DNA of 64,000 bases from Streptomyces sp. NL15-2K (GTDB lineage Bacteria; Actinomycetota; Actinomycetes; Streptomycetales; Streptomycetaceae), in NCBI RefSeq assembly GCF_030551255.1, contig NZ_CP130630.1, positions 4,197,501 to 4,261,500 of the forward strand. The letters are read 5' to 3'. Shown here piece after piece: positions 7,513 through 16,468 of the stretch. Under the pieces are notes generated by a model. The model saw nothing but the letters and a program-made list of their open reading frames with translations, ran no database searches and was not told the origin of the DNA. The translations under genes and the position numbers were made by a program. Positions within the stretch are counted from its first letter, which is position 1, and each line of letters opens with the position of its first letter.

Positions 7513-8118
7513 ATGAGCAGCACACGTGATGAGACCTTCCACCACGCCTTCGGCGACCGCTTCGACGCCTCGGGGGTCACCCCGGACGGCGCCGCCTGGC
7601 TCGCTTCCGCGGGCACATACCCCCGCAGCACCCTCGCGCTCTGGGAGGAGCGGCCGGACGCACCGGTCGTCCTGCCCTGCGGCACCGTCTTCGACGTCGT
7701 CAGCGCGCCCGCGATCTTCGGGCGCCGGATGCTCGACCGGCTGTGGGACGAGGGCCCGGGGTCGGGGCCGGTGGCGGCGTTCCGGGGCAGGTTGCTGCTG
7801 TTCGCCGCTCCCGGCACGGCACAGCGGCTGCCCTCGCTGCTGCGCTGGGAGGAGTTCGGCCGCGCGGGGGCCGTCCCGCCGCTGCTGTGCCACGGCACCG
7901 GCGACGCGGTGACGGTTCCCGCCCCCTCGGCCGACGGCTCGCCCACCCGGTTCGGCTCGCGCTGGCTGGTCGCGCCGGACACCCGTCGTCCCTGGCTGCC
8001 GGGCCCCGAGGTCCTGCTGTGGGCGGCCGTGCGGGCGGCCCGCGCGGCCGTGCGGATATCGATTTTTCCTCCCGCCGATCAGGGTGCTAAGGTCTACGAC
8101 GTCAGCAGGCGCCGCTAG
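7513..8118 (+). CDS. Primase/polymerase-like (Prim-Pol N-terminal domain) protein
   Basis: A 201-residue protein from ATG 7513. The sequence (WLASAGTYPRSTLALW, PVVLPCGTVFDVVSAP, LPPLLCHG-type segments) matches Streptomyces proteins annotated as bifunctional DNA primase/polymerase. It is about the length of the Prim-Pol domain alone, without a helicase. The acidic catalytic triad of active Prim-Pol enzymes is not obvious, so it may be inactive. The stop TAG (8116-8118) lies inside the acceptor stem of tRNA-Lys, so the last three codons overlap the tRNA gene. Confidence 0.6.
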   Translation: MSSTRDETFHHAFGDRFDASGVTPDGAAWLASAGTYPRSTLALWEERPDAPVVLPCGTVFDVVSAPAIFGRRMLDRLWDEGPGSGPVAAFRGRLLLFAAPGTAQRLPSLLRWEEFGRAGAVPPLLCHGTGDAVTVPAPSADGSPTRFGSRWLVAPDTRRPWLPGPEVLLWAAVRAARAAVRISIFPPADQGAKVYDVSRRR

Positions 8119-8182
8119 CTCAGTTGGTTAGAGCAGCTGACTCTTAATCAGCGGGTCCGGGGTTCGAGTCCCTGGCGGCGCA
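8109..8182 (+). tRNA. tRNA-Lys (anticodon CTT), copy 1
   Basis: Cloverleaf of 74 nt. Acceptor arms gcgccgc/gcggcgc, D-loop tagctcagttggttagagc, anticodon loop ctCTTaa (8143-8145) on a gctga/tcagc stem, T-loop ggttcgagtcc. The discriminator A is at 8182; CCA is not encoded. It reads codon AAG. Identical to the copies at 37384 and 42060. Confidence 0.97.
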
Positions 8183-8193
8183 CGACACCGATA

Positions 8194-8221
8194 GGCCCCT
8201 CGCGAAAGCGAGGGGCCTTTT
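8194..8221 (+). terminator. Intrinsic terminator after tRNA-Lys copy 1
   Basis: A perfect 10-bp stem (ggcccctcgc/gcgaggggcc) with a GAAA tetraloop is followed by a T-run, 12 nt after the tRNA. The same stem recurs after the third tRNA-Lys copy. Confidence 0.9.
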
Positions 8222-8266
8222 CGCATACCTCACCAGTCCCAACTGCCCCACCAGCCCCACAGGGCT

Positions 8267-9529
8267 CTACCCGACCGCGATCTTCACCGTCCACGCCCCC
8301 GAGCGCGTACGCCCCTCCACCGCCACCCGCACGTCCTCCCCCGGCACGGTGAAGCTCTCCCCGAGCGCGACCGGCGCGTCCGCGAGCGGAGGGTAGACGG
8401 AGTTCTCCCAGCAGGCCTCGGTGTGCGGGTGGGCGTCGATCACCTCGACCGGCCCGCGACCGGACTCGGCCCCGCTGTGCACCCGGTAGACGAGGATGCC
8501 CGGCCGGCAGGCCTGCGCGTCGTTGCCCACCGGCCCGCGCGCCTCGAAGGCGAGCACGCTGTCGATGCCGGTGCGCACGACCGCGAGCTTGGTCCCGCGG
8601 CCGAGCCCGAAGGCCGGCGCCCCGGCCGCGCCCTCGACGGGGACGCCGGGCCCCGCGCCGAGCGGCTCAAGGGTCAGCCGCGTCGGCTCGTACGCCCGTA
8701 CGCACGCCACCTGCCGCGGCTTGATCCACCCGAGTTTCCACTTGTGCCAGCCGAACAGGTCCGGCGCCAGCCCGAACTGACTGCCCATCAGGTCCCAGTC
8801 CCCCACGAACGTGTCCCAGTCGCCCTTGCCGTCCACCGGCCGGTGGTACAGGTCCGGCAGGTCGAAGACATGCCCGGTCTCGTGGGCCAGCACCAGCCGG
8901 TCCGGCGGATGCCGCTCGAAGACCGTGACGACCCGCCGGAGGTCCGTGCCGTCGACCCGCAGCGGGGTCTCCAGGTTGACCACCTTCGTCGCGTCCGAGT
9001 CCACGCCGGGCGCGTGCGGATCGGCGACGAAGTAGACGATGTCGTAGCGCGAGAAGTCGACCCGCCCGTCGGTCACGGCGAGCGCGTCGCGCAGATAGGC
9101 GGCCCGGTGCGCGGTGCTCCAGTCGCGTTGCATGGCGTACGACGTCGAAGGCCGCGGCATCCGGATCCAGTGCCGCAGCGGGTGCGGGCGCAGGGTGAAC
9201 CGGCCGTAGGAAGCGCGTTCGAAGAAGTCGCTGGTGGCCGGGAAGTGGTCGGCGGTCAGCTCGGCGGGCGTGGCCAGCGGGACCGAGTCCGGGAAGGACA
9301 GGAAGACCATCACCGCGTCGAGCGAGCGGGCCGGGCGCGGATACGCGGCGTTCCAGGTGTCCAGCCCCTCCGAGTGGTGGGCGTCGGTGCGCTCCAGGGC
9401 GCATGGGGCGGCCGCGAACGGCTCGGCGACCGAGGGGCCGGTCACGAGGGAGGTCGCGGCGAGCGCCGAAAGGGTGGTGAACACGGCCGCGGTGCTGCGC
9501 AGTCGGGGGCGCGGGAACTGACGCGGCAC
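8267..9529 (-). CDS. Secreted M6-like zinc metalloprotease
   Basis: A 420-residue protein. GTG 9529 was chosen because GGAGG lies 5 bases before it and the product then starts with a compact signal peptide (basic RPRLRS, hydrophobic core, cut near SVAEP). The zinc motif HETGHVFDLPDLYHR is that of M6-type (immune inhibitor A-like) peptidases, with a downstream GDWDLMG segment. It probably degrades extracellular proteins. It stands alone and faces tRNA-Lys. The AT-rich stretch at 9565-9595 is a likely promoter. Confidence 0.8.
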   Translation of the reverse strand: MPRQFPRPRLRSTAAVFTTLSALAATSLVTGPSVAEPFAAAPCALERTDAHHSEGLDTWNAAYPRPARSLDAVMVFLSFPDSVPLATPAELTADHFPATSDFFERASYGRFTLRPHPLRHWIRMPRPSTSYAMQRDWSTAHRAAYLRDALAVTDGRVDFSRYDIVYFVADPHAPGVDSDATKVVNLETPLRVDGTDLRRVVTVFERHPPDRLVLAHETGHVFDLPDLYHRPVDGKGDWDTFVGDWDLMGSQFGLAPDLFGWHKWKLGWIKPRQVACVRAYEPTRLTLEPLGAGPGVPVEGAAGAPAFGLGRGTKLAVVRTGIDSVLAFEARGPVGNDAQACRPGILVYRVHSGAESGRGPVEVIDAHPHTEACWENSVYPPLADAPVALGESFTVPGEDVRVAVEGRTRSGAWTVKIAVG

Positions 9530-9841
9530 GGGGACCTCCGGGAACGGTTCACGGGATACCGAACCCAGCTTGTGATTATTTGTCATACAACGCCCTGTTT
9601 GCCTGCACCGGACGAGTGAGAGGGCGGAGGGATCGTCAGAAGCGACACCCGGGAGCGCTCACGGAACGTCACAACTGGTCAGGCGTCCGAGGAACCCGTC
9701 CAGACGCGAGCAGAAACGATCTGTCGGAAGTGCGGGTCGGTCCGGGACACTGGACAGTGGCTGGAAGGGCCCGGGGCCAGCCCCCTATGATCGGCACACT
9801 TTCCTGGCGGACAGCGATCGATTGCACTGCGGGAGTGAGCG
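9530..9841. other. Divergent intergenic region (metalloprotease / cdgA-like)
   Basis: 312 bases without a gene, separating the leftward metalloprotease and the rightward cyclic-di-GMP gene. An AT-rich patch around 9565-9595 is a plausible leftward promoter. I looked for the palindromic BldD box expected before cdgA-type genes and saw no clear match. Confidence 0.5.
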
Positions 9842-11647
9842 GTGAGCGGAACGTCCGAAGGGCCGACGCCCGCGGCAGACCTCGACGGGTCAGCCGTCGC
9901 AGAGAGTGACAGCACCGCATCTCCACGTACGGCGGAGGCGTACCGTTCGGTGTTCGACGCCGCGCCGCTCGCCATGGCCGTCGTCGACCGCGAGGGTCTC
10001 GTCGTCGGCGCCAACGACAAGCTCGGCGAACTCCTCCACGTCGCACCGGAGGCGCTGGCCGGGCGTATCGCCGCCGACCTGGTGGACCTGGCCTCCGACG
10101 CCCGCTCCTGGCACGCCTACCGGGAGATCCTGCGCGGCCGGCAGGCCAAGCTGCGCTGCACGCGCCGCCTCAAGAACCCCGACGGCCAGTCCTTCTGGGC
10201 GCAGGTCACGGTCGCTCCCCTGCCCCAGGAGGGACCCGGCGTCGTCCTGCTGTGCGTCGCCGACGTCAGCGGCCACCGCGAACTCCAGGCCCGGCTGCAC
10301 CACTTGCAGATGCACGACCCGGTGACCCAGCTGCCCAACCGCACCCTGTTCTTCGAACGCCTCACGGCCGCGCTGGAGGCGGAGTCGTACGAGCAGGGCG
10401 GCACCGGCCGGATCGGCCTGTGCTACCTGGACCTGGACGGCTTCAAGGCCGTCAACGACACTCTCGGCCACCGCGTCGGCGACCGCCTGCTGGCCGCCGT
10501 GGCCGAACGCCTCACGCACTGCGCGGAGGAAGCCGGCGCCGGCCGGGTGAGTACCCCGCTGGTGGCGCGGCTCGGCGGCGACGAATTCGCCCTGCTCGTC
10601 GAGGACTCCACGGGCACCGAGCAGCTCGCCGACCTCGCCGAGTCCGTCCTGACGGCGATTCAGGCGCCGTTCGACATCGCCGGCCGACGGCTGTCGGTCT
10701 CCGCCTCGATCGGTGTCGTGGAGCGGCAGGCGGCGGGCACGACGGCCACGGGCCTCATGCAGGCCGCCGATACGACGCTGTACTGGGCGAAGGCCGACGG
10801 CAAGTCCCGCTGGACGCTCTTCGACCCGGAGCGCAACGCCCACCGCATGACCCGCCAGGCCCTCGCCTCCACGCTCCGTCCGGCCATCGAACGCGGCGAG
10901 TTCACCCTCGAGTACCAGCCACTGGTGTGCATGGAGGACGGCCGGCTGCGGGGCGTCGAGGCGTTGGTGCGATGGAACCATCCGCAGTTCGGCGTACTGA
11001 CGCCGAATCGGTTCATCGGATTGGCCGAGGAGGACGGCTCGATCGTGCCGCTCGGCCGCTGGGTCCTGGCCACCGCCTGCCGGCAGGCCCGCCGCTGGCA
11101 GTTGGACCACCCCGAGGAGCCGCCGATCTTCGTGAGCGTGAACGTGGCGGTGCGTCAGGTCTGGGACTCGGATCTGGTGGCGGACGTGGCGGAGATCCTC
11201 GCGGAGACGGGCCTGGAACCGGACTTGTTGCAGTTGGAGCTCACGGAGTCCGCGGTGATGGGCTCGGCGGGCCGCCCGCTCCAGGTGCTGCAGGCGCTCA
11301 GCGACATGGGCGTGCACATCGCCATCGACGACTTCGGCACGGGCTACTCGAACCTCGCGTACCTGAGCCGGCTGCCGGTGTCGGTACTGAAGCTGGACGG
11401 CTCCTTCGTCCGGGGGTTCCAGTACGAGGGGGAAGGCGTCCCCCCGAACCCGGCGGACGAGGTCGTCGTGGAGGCGATGATCCAGCTCGCCCACCGACTC
11501 GGCCTGACCGTCACCGCGGAGTGCGTGGAGACATCGGCGCAGGCCGCCCGGCTGCGGCGGATCGGATGCGACACCGGCCAGGGGTGGCTGTACTCGCGGC
11601 CGGTGCCGCCGGATCGTATCTCCGGATTGCTGGAGGTACGGGTCTGA
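9842..11647 (+). CDS. cdgA: PAS-GGDEF-EAL cyclic-di-GMP turnover protein, CdgA-like
   Basis: A 601-residue cytoplasmic protein from GTG 9842 (GGGAG six bases before). A PAS domain lies at about residues 31-145. The diguanylate cyclase domain (about 155-325) has an intact GGDEF at 245-249. The phosphodiesterase domain (about 345-595) has EALVRW at 373-378 and DDFGTGYS near 500. There is no RxxD inhibitory site before GGDEF. Both active-site signatures are intact, so it may both make and degrade c-di-GMP, a signal that controls Streptomyces development through BldD. The symbol rests on domain order and on the remembered position of SCO2817 (cdgA) in S. coelicolor. Confidence 0.8.
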   Translation: MSGTSEGPTPAADLDGSAVAESDSTASPRTAEAYRSVFDAAPLAMAVVDREGLVVGANDKLGELLHVAPEALAGRIAADLVDLASDARSWHAYREILRGRQAKLRCTRRLKNPDGQSFWAQVTVAPLPQEGPGVVLLCVADVSGHRELQARLHHLQMHDPVTQLPNRTLFFERLTAALEAESYEQGGTGRIGLCYLDLDGFKAVNDTLGHRVGDRLLAAVAERLTHCAEEAGAGRVSTPLVARLGGDEFALLVEDSTGTEQLADLAESVLTAIQAPFDIAGRRLSVSASIGVVERQAAGTTATGLMQAADTTLYWAKADGKSRWTLFDPERNAHRMTRQALASTLRPAIERGEFTLEYQPLVCMEDGRLRGVEALVRWNHPQFGVLTPNRFIGLAEEDGSIVPLGRWVLATACRQARRWQLDHPEEPPIFVSVNVAVRQVWDSDLVADVAEILAETGLEPDLLQLELTESAVMGSAGRPLQVLQALSDMGVHIAIDDFGTGYSNLAYLSRLPVSVLKLDGSFVRGFQYEGEGVPPNPADEVVVEAMIQLAHRLGLTVTAECVETSAQAARLRRIGCDTGQGWLYSRPVPPDRISGLLEVRV

Positions 11648-11662
11648 CGGGAGCCGCGAGAC

Positions 11663-12757
11663 TCACGCCGTAGGCAGCCCGTAGGCGTCCGCGATCAGTT
11701 CGTACGACCGCAGGCGTACGTCCCCGCTGTGCGCGTTGCCCGTGATCATCAGCTCGTCGGCGCCGGTGCGCTTGTGCAGGTCGTCGAGGCCGGAGCGGAC
11801 CTCGTCGGGGGTGCCGTGGATGACGTTGGCGTTCCAGGAGTCGACGAACTCCCGCTCCATCGGGCTGAACTCGTAGGCCTCCGCCTCTTCCGGGGTGGGG
11901 ACGAGTCCAGGGCGGCCGGTGCGCAGGCGGATCATGTTCAGCGCGGCGGCCATGACCTGCCGGCGGGCCTCGTGGGGGTCCTCGGTGGCGAGGGCGGAGA
12001 CGCCGATCAGGGCGTACGGCTCGTCCATGACGGCGGACGGCCGGAAGGACTCCCGGTACAGGTCCAGGGCCGGGACGGTGTTCTGCGCCGAGAAGTGGTG
12101 CGCGAAGGCGAAGGGCAGGCCGAGGGCGCCGGCGAGGCGGGCGCTGAAGCCGGAGGACCCGAGGAGCCAGACGGGCGGGCGGTGCGGGGACTGCACGCCG
12201 CCCGGGGAGGTCGCCTGGATCGGGCCCGGGACGGCGTGGATACGGCGGTAGCGGTGGCCGTCGGGAAAGTCGTCGTCGAGAAAACGGATCAGCTCGGCGA
12301 GCTGCTCGGGGAAGTCGTCGGCGCCTTCGTTGAGCCGCTCGGTACGGCGGAGGGCGGCGGCCGTGGCGCCGTCGGTGCCCGGCGCTCGACCGAGGCCGAG
12401 GTCGACGCGGCCCGGGGCCATGGCTTCCAGCGTGCCGAACTGCTCCGCGATGACCAGCGGGGCGTGATTGGGGAGCATCACGCCGCCCGAACCGAGGCGG
12501 ATGCGGCTGGTGTGGGCGGCGAGGTGGGCGAGGATCACGGCGGGGGAGGACGAAGCCACGCCCGGCATGGAGTGGTGCTCGGCGACCCAGTAGCGGTGGA
12601 AGCCGCGGGACTCCGTGAGCTTGGCGATGGCGACGCTGGTGCGGAGGGCGTCGGTGGCGGTGCGGCCCGCGCCGACGGTGACCAGATCCAGGACGGAGAG
12701 GGGGGTGGGAGCGGTGCCGTGGGTTGTTCCCCGGATCTCGTGGGCCGTTGGGGTCAC
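11663..12757 (-). CDS. LLM-class flavin-dependent oxidoreductase (luciferase-like monooxygenase)
   Basis: A 364-residue protein from GTG 12757, preceded by AGGAGG at 8 bases. It has the bacterial luciferase alpha-type fold signature: FHRYWVAEHHSMPGVASSSP near residue 60, RIRLGSGGVMLPNH, then GRVDLGLGRAPGTD. It belongs to the single-component MsnO8/YhbW-like branch. It uses reduced FMN or F420; the substrate is unknown. It converges on the cdgA-like gene with only 15 bases between stops. Confidence 0.9.
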   Translation of the reverse strand: MTPTAHEIRGTTHGTAPTPLSVLDLVTVGAGRTATDALRTSVAIAKLTESRGFHRYWVAEHHSMPGVASSSPAVILAHLAAHTSRIRLGSGGVMLPNHAPLVIAEQFGTLEAMAPGRVDLGLGRAPGTDGATAAALRRTERLNEGADDFPEQLAELIRFLDDDFPDGHRYRRIHAVPGPIQATSPGGVQSPHRPPVWLLGSSGFSARLAGALGLPFAFAHHFSAQNTVPALDLYRESFRPSAVMDEPYALIGVSALATEDPHEARRQVMAAALNMIRLRTGRPGLVPTPEEAEAYEFSPMEREFVDSWNANVIHGTPDEVRSGLDDLHKRTGADELMITGNAHSGDVRLRSYELIADAYGLPTA

Positions 12758-12846
12758 GGTGGGGGCCTCCTGTTGTGTGCCGTGCGTTGTCCTCCGGGGG
12801 TTAACAGGAGGGGGTCTCCGGTTATTCCCTTTGCCCACGAGCCCAG

Positions 12847-12874
12847 CCGACTCGGTCGGCCAAGAGGTGACCAT
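12847..12874 (-). repeat. Copy of a dispersed 28-bp intergenic repeat
   Basis: This 28-bp stretch, starting ccgactcggt and ending aggtgaccat, matches the reverse complement of 22374-22401 at about 24 of 28 bases. A weaker copy lies near 22302-22325. All are intergenic or next to pseudogenes, as with REP-like elements. Confidence 0.6.
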
Positions 12875-12881
12875 CCCCTGA

Positions 12882-13286
12882 GGGCTCTCCGGGCTTTCGA
12901 GGTCCGCCGTGCTGCCGGAGGCGCGCGGACTGCGCGGACCGCTGTCCTGCCTCAGCGAGGCGCGGTACGGCGTCGCCTGGGGCGCGGCCCGCTCGGCCTT
13001 CCGGGCGGCGCTGGCCTACGCGGGCGACCGGGTCCAGTTCGGCCGCCCCGTCAGCGCCTACCAGCTGACCCAGGCCAAGCTGACCGACATGTCCCTCGAA
13101 CCGACCAAGGGCACGTTGTTCGCCTTCCACCTCGGCCGTATCAAGGACGACCGGGGTCTGCGCCCTGAGCAGGTCGGTTACGGCAAAGCTCGACAACACC
13201 CGTACGGCACTGGAGATCTGCCACACCGACCTCGTGATCGGCCAGGCCCTGACGGGACAGGCCGCCTTCCGACGAACACCGCACCT
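12882..13286 (+). pseudogene. Remnant of an acyl-CoA (glutaryl-CoA type) dehydrogenase
   Basis: The frame from about 12909 encodes LPEARGLRGPLSCLSEAR, then YAGDRVQFGRP and IKDDRGLRPEQV, all hallmarks of the C-terminal half of glutaryl-CoA dehydrogenase-like enzymes. After about 13180 the homology continues in another frame (KLDNTRTALEIC). It then jumps to IGQALTGQAAF, the family's very C-terminus, so an internal segment is deleted. The N-terminal half is missing. The gene is therefore truncated, frameshifted and internally deleted, and cannot make an enzyme. Confidence 0.8.
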
Positions 13287-13381
13287 CCGTCGGCGACGGA
13301 CATCCGGCGGATCGGGTCGTCGGATGCGGCCACGGGACAGCACCACCATCGGGGCCGAAGCACCGCACCTCGACGAGTGGA

Positions 13382-14572
13382 TCAGCCGGCGCTCTCCGGA
13401 TGCGTGAGGTTCGTTCCGGTCGCGGGGTCGAACACGTGGGCCTTGGACATGTCGAGCCGCAGCTCCACGGGTTGGCCCTCGCGGGCGCGCGTGGCGGCGT
13501 CCAGGCGGGCCACGAGCTGCTGGGCCTCGGCGCCGGTGTCCCGCAGGCCCGAGTCCTTGGCGAGCTCCTCCAGTTCCGCGGTCGACGCGGGCCCGCCCTC
13601 CGCGGTGAAGTAGACGTACACATCGGAGCCCAGTGACTCCAGTACCTCCACGGTGGCGGTGTAGACCGGGCCGCGCCGGGCACCTCGCTCGGGCGACAGG
13701 GCCGCGTCCTCGAAGGCCTCGGGCCGCAGCCCGACGATGACCTCGCGGGGCGCGTTCCGCCGTTCGAGTGCCTGCCGCGTACGGTCGTCGAGGGGCAGGT
13801 CGCCCAGGGGCGAGCGCAGAACACCGGTCTCCAGCGTGGCGTTCAGGAAGTTCATCGCCGGGGAGCCGATGAAGCCCGCGACGAAGAGGTTGCGCGGAAA
13901 GTCGTAGAGCTGTGCCGGCGTGCCGATCTGCTGGACCAGGCCCTGCCGCATGACCACGACCCGGTCGCCGAGGGTCATCGCCTCGGTCTGGTCGTGGGTG
14001 ACGTACACGGTGGTGGTGCCGAGGCGCCGTTGCAGACGGGAGATCTGGGTGCGCATCTGGACCCGCAGCTTGGCGTCCAGGTTGGACAGCGGCTCGTCCA
14101 TCAGGAACGCCTTGGGATCACGGACGATGGCCCGCCCCATGGCCACCCGCTGACGCTGACCGCCCGAGAGGTTGGCGGGCTTGCGGTCCAGGTGCTCGGT
14201 CAGGTCGAGGATCCGGGCGGCTTCCTCGACCTTGGCGTTGACGGTGGATTTGTCCACCTTCGCCAGGCGCAGCGGAAAGCCCATGTTCTCGCGGACGCTC
14301 AAGTGCGGGTACAGGGCATAGCTCTGGAACACCATGGCGACGTCGCGTTCCTTGGGAGCGAGGTCGTTGACGACTCGGTCACCGATGCGCAGGGTGCCCT
14401 CGGTGATGTCCTCGAGTCCGGCGATCATGTTCAGGGTGGTGGACTTGCCGCATCCGGACGGACCGACCAGGATCACGAACTCGCCGTCGGCGATGTCGAG
14501 GTCCACATCCTGCACGGCGAGGGCTCCGTCGGGAAAGCGCTTGGTGACTCCCTCAAGGATGATCTCGGCCAT
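13382..14572 (-). CDS. Sugar ABC importer ATP-binding protein (MsiK/UgpC/SugC type)
   Basis: A 396-residue protein from ATG 14572. Walker A GPSGCGKST (about 38), Q-loop FQSYALYPH, signature LSGGQRQR, Walker B AFLMDEP and switch VTHDQTEA are all intact. A C-terminal TOBE/MalK regulatory domain follows (VGLRPEAF, LGSDVYVYF). It powers uptake of a sugar with the two permeases and binding protein upstream. The dedicated ATPase is notable because many streptomycete sugar importers share a single MsiK. Last gene of a four-gene leftward operon. Confidence 0.92.
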   Translation of the reverse strand: MAEIILEGVTKRFPDGALAVQDVDLDIADGEFVILVGPSGCGKSTTLNMIAGLEDITEGTLRIGDRVVNDLAPKERDVAMVFQSYALYPHLSVRENMGFPLRLAKVDKSTVNAKVEEAARILDLTEHLDRKPANLSGGQRQRVAMGRAIVRDPKAFLMDEPLSNLDAKLRVQMRTQISRLQRRLGTTTVYVTHDQTEAMTLGDRVVVMRQGLVQQIGTPAQLYDFPRNLFVAGFIGSPAMNFLNATLETGVLRSPLGDLPLDDRTRQALERRNAPREVIVGLRPEAFEDAALSPERGARRGPVYTATVEVLESLGSDVYVYFTAEGGPASTAELEELAKDSGLRDTGAEAQQLVARLDAATRAREGQPVELRLDMSKAHVFDPATGTNLTHPESAG

Positions 14573-14611
14573 GGCTGGTGCCTCCTTGCCTTGCGTGCCT
14601 TCCGGGTCCGG

Positions 14612-15445
14612 TCACCCCTTGACCGCCCCGGAGGTCAGTCCGGCGACGATCCGTCGCTGGAAGAGCAGAACGAAAACGATGATCGGGACGGTGATCACCA
14701 CAGCAGCGGCGGCGATCGACCCGGTGGGCTGCTGGAACTGCGAGCTGCCGGTGAAGAACGCGATCGCGGCGGGCACGGTGCGCGCGGACTCGGTGGAGGT
14801 CAGCGAGATCGCGAACAGGAAGTCGTTCCAGCAGAAGATGAAGACGAGGATGGCGGTGGTGAACACGCCCGGCGCGGCCAGCGGCGCGATGACCAGCCGG
14901 AAGGCCTGTGCGGGAGTGGCCCCGTCCACCTTGGCGGCCTTCTCCAGGTCCCAGGGGATCTCCCGGAAGAACGCCGACAGGGTGTAGATGGCCAGCGGCA
15001 GGGAGAACGTCATGTACGGGATGATCAGCCCGGGCCAGGTGTCGAAAATCCCGATGATCCGTTCGATGTTGAACAGCGGTGACACCAGGGAGATCGGGGG
15101 AAACATCGCGATCAGCAGCGACATGCCGATGAGTACCTGCTTGCCGGGGAACCGCAGCCTGGCCACCGCGTAGGCCGCCATGGTGCCCAGCACCACCGCG
15201 ATGGCGGTGGAGATCAGCGCGATGCCGATGGAGTTGATCAGCGCTCTGGTGAATTCGGAGGTCTCGAAGATGCCCCGGTAGTTCTCCCAGGTCCATTTCC
15301 TGGGGATGTAGTTGCCGTCCGTGAGGGTGCTGGGGTCCTTGAACGACAGCGCTGCGATCCACCACACCGGGAACAGGGCGTACAGCACCACCAGCACGTT
15401 CACGACGGCCCAGCGGGCGGCGTGCGTCTTCCCCACGGCGGCCAT
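14612..15445 (-). CDS. Carbohydrate ABC permease, MalG/SugB type
   Basis: A 277-residue inner-membrane protein from ATG 15445, whose A of ATG overlaps the TGA of the preceding permease. It has six hydrophobic spans. The EAA loop ([21 protein letters not shown]) contacts the ATPase. It forms the heterodimeric channel with the 15445-16398 product. The order binding protein, SugA-like, SugB-like, SugC-like recalls the mycobacterial LpqY-SugABC trehalose importer, so an alpha-glucoside or trehalose-like substrate is possible. Confidence 0.9.
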   Translation of the reverse strand: MAAVGKTHAARWAVVNVLVVLYALFPVWWIAALSFKDPSTLTDGNYIPRKWTWENYRGIFETSEFTRALINSIGIALISTAIAVVLGTMAAYAVARLRFPGKQVLIGMSLLIAMFPPISLVSPLFNIERIIGIFDTWPGLIIPYMTFSLPLAIYTLSAFFREIPWDLEKAAKVDGATPAQAFRLVIAPLAAPGVFTTAILVFIFCWNDFLFAISLTSTESARTVPAAIAFFTGSSQFQQPTGSIAAAAVVITVPIIVFVLLFQRRIVAGLTSGAVKG

Positions 15446-16398
15446 CAGCGCTTCACCTCCGCGCCGGGTGCGGCGGCGCCGAACAGTTTGACGAAGGTGA
15501 AGGCGATGATCCCGACGCAGATGAAGATCAGGACCGAGATCGCCGACCCGATGCCGAGGTTGAGCGCGGTGAAGAGGTTGTCGTAGCCGAGGATCGACAC
15601 GGAGCCGGTGTCCTGGGCGCCCGCGGTCAGGATGTAGATGTTGTCGAAGATGCGGAACGCGTCCAGCGTGCGGAAGAGCAACGCCACCAGGATCGCCGGT
15701 GCCATCAGCGGCAGCGTGATCTTGGTGAAGCGCTGCCAGGCGGTGGCGCCGTCCACCATGGCCGCCTTCAGGGTCTCCTCGGGGACCAGGGCGAGTCCCG
15801 CGAGCAGCAGCAGCGCCATGAACGGCGTCGTCTTCCACACCTCGGCGAGAATGATCAGCCACAGGGCGGGCCACTGCTCGGTCAGCGGTGCCTCGCCGCT
15901 GGGCAGCAGCTCGGCGAGGTAGCCGAGTTCCGGCGTCCAGGCGTACTGCCAGGAGAACGCGGCGACGACGGTGACGATGCCGTACGGCACGAGGACCGAG
16001 GTGCGTACGGTGCCGCGTCCGAAGATCGTGCGGTGCATCACGGTGGCGATCGCCATGCCGAGGACCAGTTCGATGGCGACCGACACGACGGTGATGAACA
16101 GCGTCACCCAGAACGCGTCCCACCAGAACGAGGAGGACAGCACAGCCCCGTAGTTGCTCAGGCCCACGAACTCCGCCTGTCCCGGAAAGCGCAGGTCATA
16201 CCGCTGGAGGGACAGGTAGACGGCGTACCCGATGGGATACGCGGTCACGGCGAGCATGACGACGACGGCCGGTGAGCAGAGCAGCCAGCCGAGTCGCCGC
16301 TCCTGCCGGGCGCCCGCCGAGAGTGCCGCCCGGCCCCGGCGCGTCCGCTCCGCCTCCGGGGGTGGCGGGGCTCCGGCCGGTTCCGCCTGCATGCTCAT
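15445..16398 (-). CDS. Carbohydrate ABC permease, MalF/SugA type
   Basis: A 317-residue inner-membrane protein from ATG 16398 with a 35-residue basic N-terminal tail, six membrane spans and the EAA loop [19 protein letters not shown]. The central loop motif [13 protein letters not shown] is typical of SugA-like permeases. Its stop overlaps the next gene's start by one base, so the two channel subunits are made together. Confidence 0.9.
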   Translation of the reverse strand: MSMQAEPAGAPPPPEAERTRRGRAALSAGARQERRLGWLLCSPAVVVMLAVTAYPIGYAVYLSLQRYDLRFPGQAEFVGLSNYGAVLSSSFWWDAFWVTLFITVVSVAIELVLGMAIATVMHRTIFGRGTVRTSVLVPYGIVTVVAAFSWQYAWTPELGYLAELLPSGEAPLTEQWPALWLIILAEVWKTTPFMALLLLAGLALVPEETLKAAMVDGATAWQRFTKITLPLMAPAILVALLFRTLDAFRIFDNIYILTAGAQDTGSVSILGYDNLFTALNLGIGSAISVLIFICVGIIAFTFVKLFGAAAPGAEVKR

Positions 16399-16468
16399 CT
16401 CGGACCGCCTGGGGACGGGACCCGCGCACGGCGGCGCCGGTCGGCGAAGTGGAGCGGGACCTGGTCGT

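Noticed and set aside
8423..9619. Long open frame (398 codons) opposite the metalloprotease
   Set aside because: It is the antisense shadow of a well-supported gene. Composition is Arg/Gly/Pro/Val-rich with no motif, and GC-rich codon bias keeps it open.
9700..9841. BldD-binding palindrome upstream of the cdgA-like gene
   Set aside because: Expected from knowledge of cdgA regulation, but no sequence there matched the consensus convincingly by eye.
9890..11494. 534-codon leftward frame opposite the GGDEF-EAL gene
   Set aside because: Shadow of the cdgA-like gene; no ribosome site and no recognisable domain.
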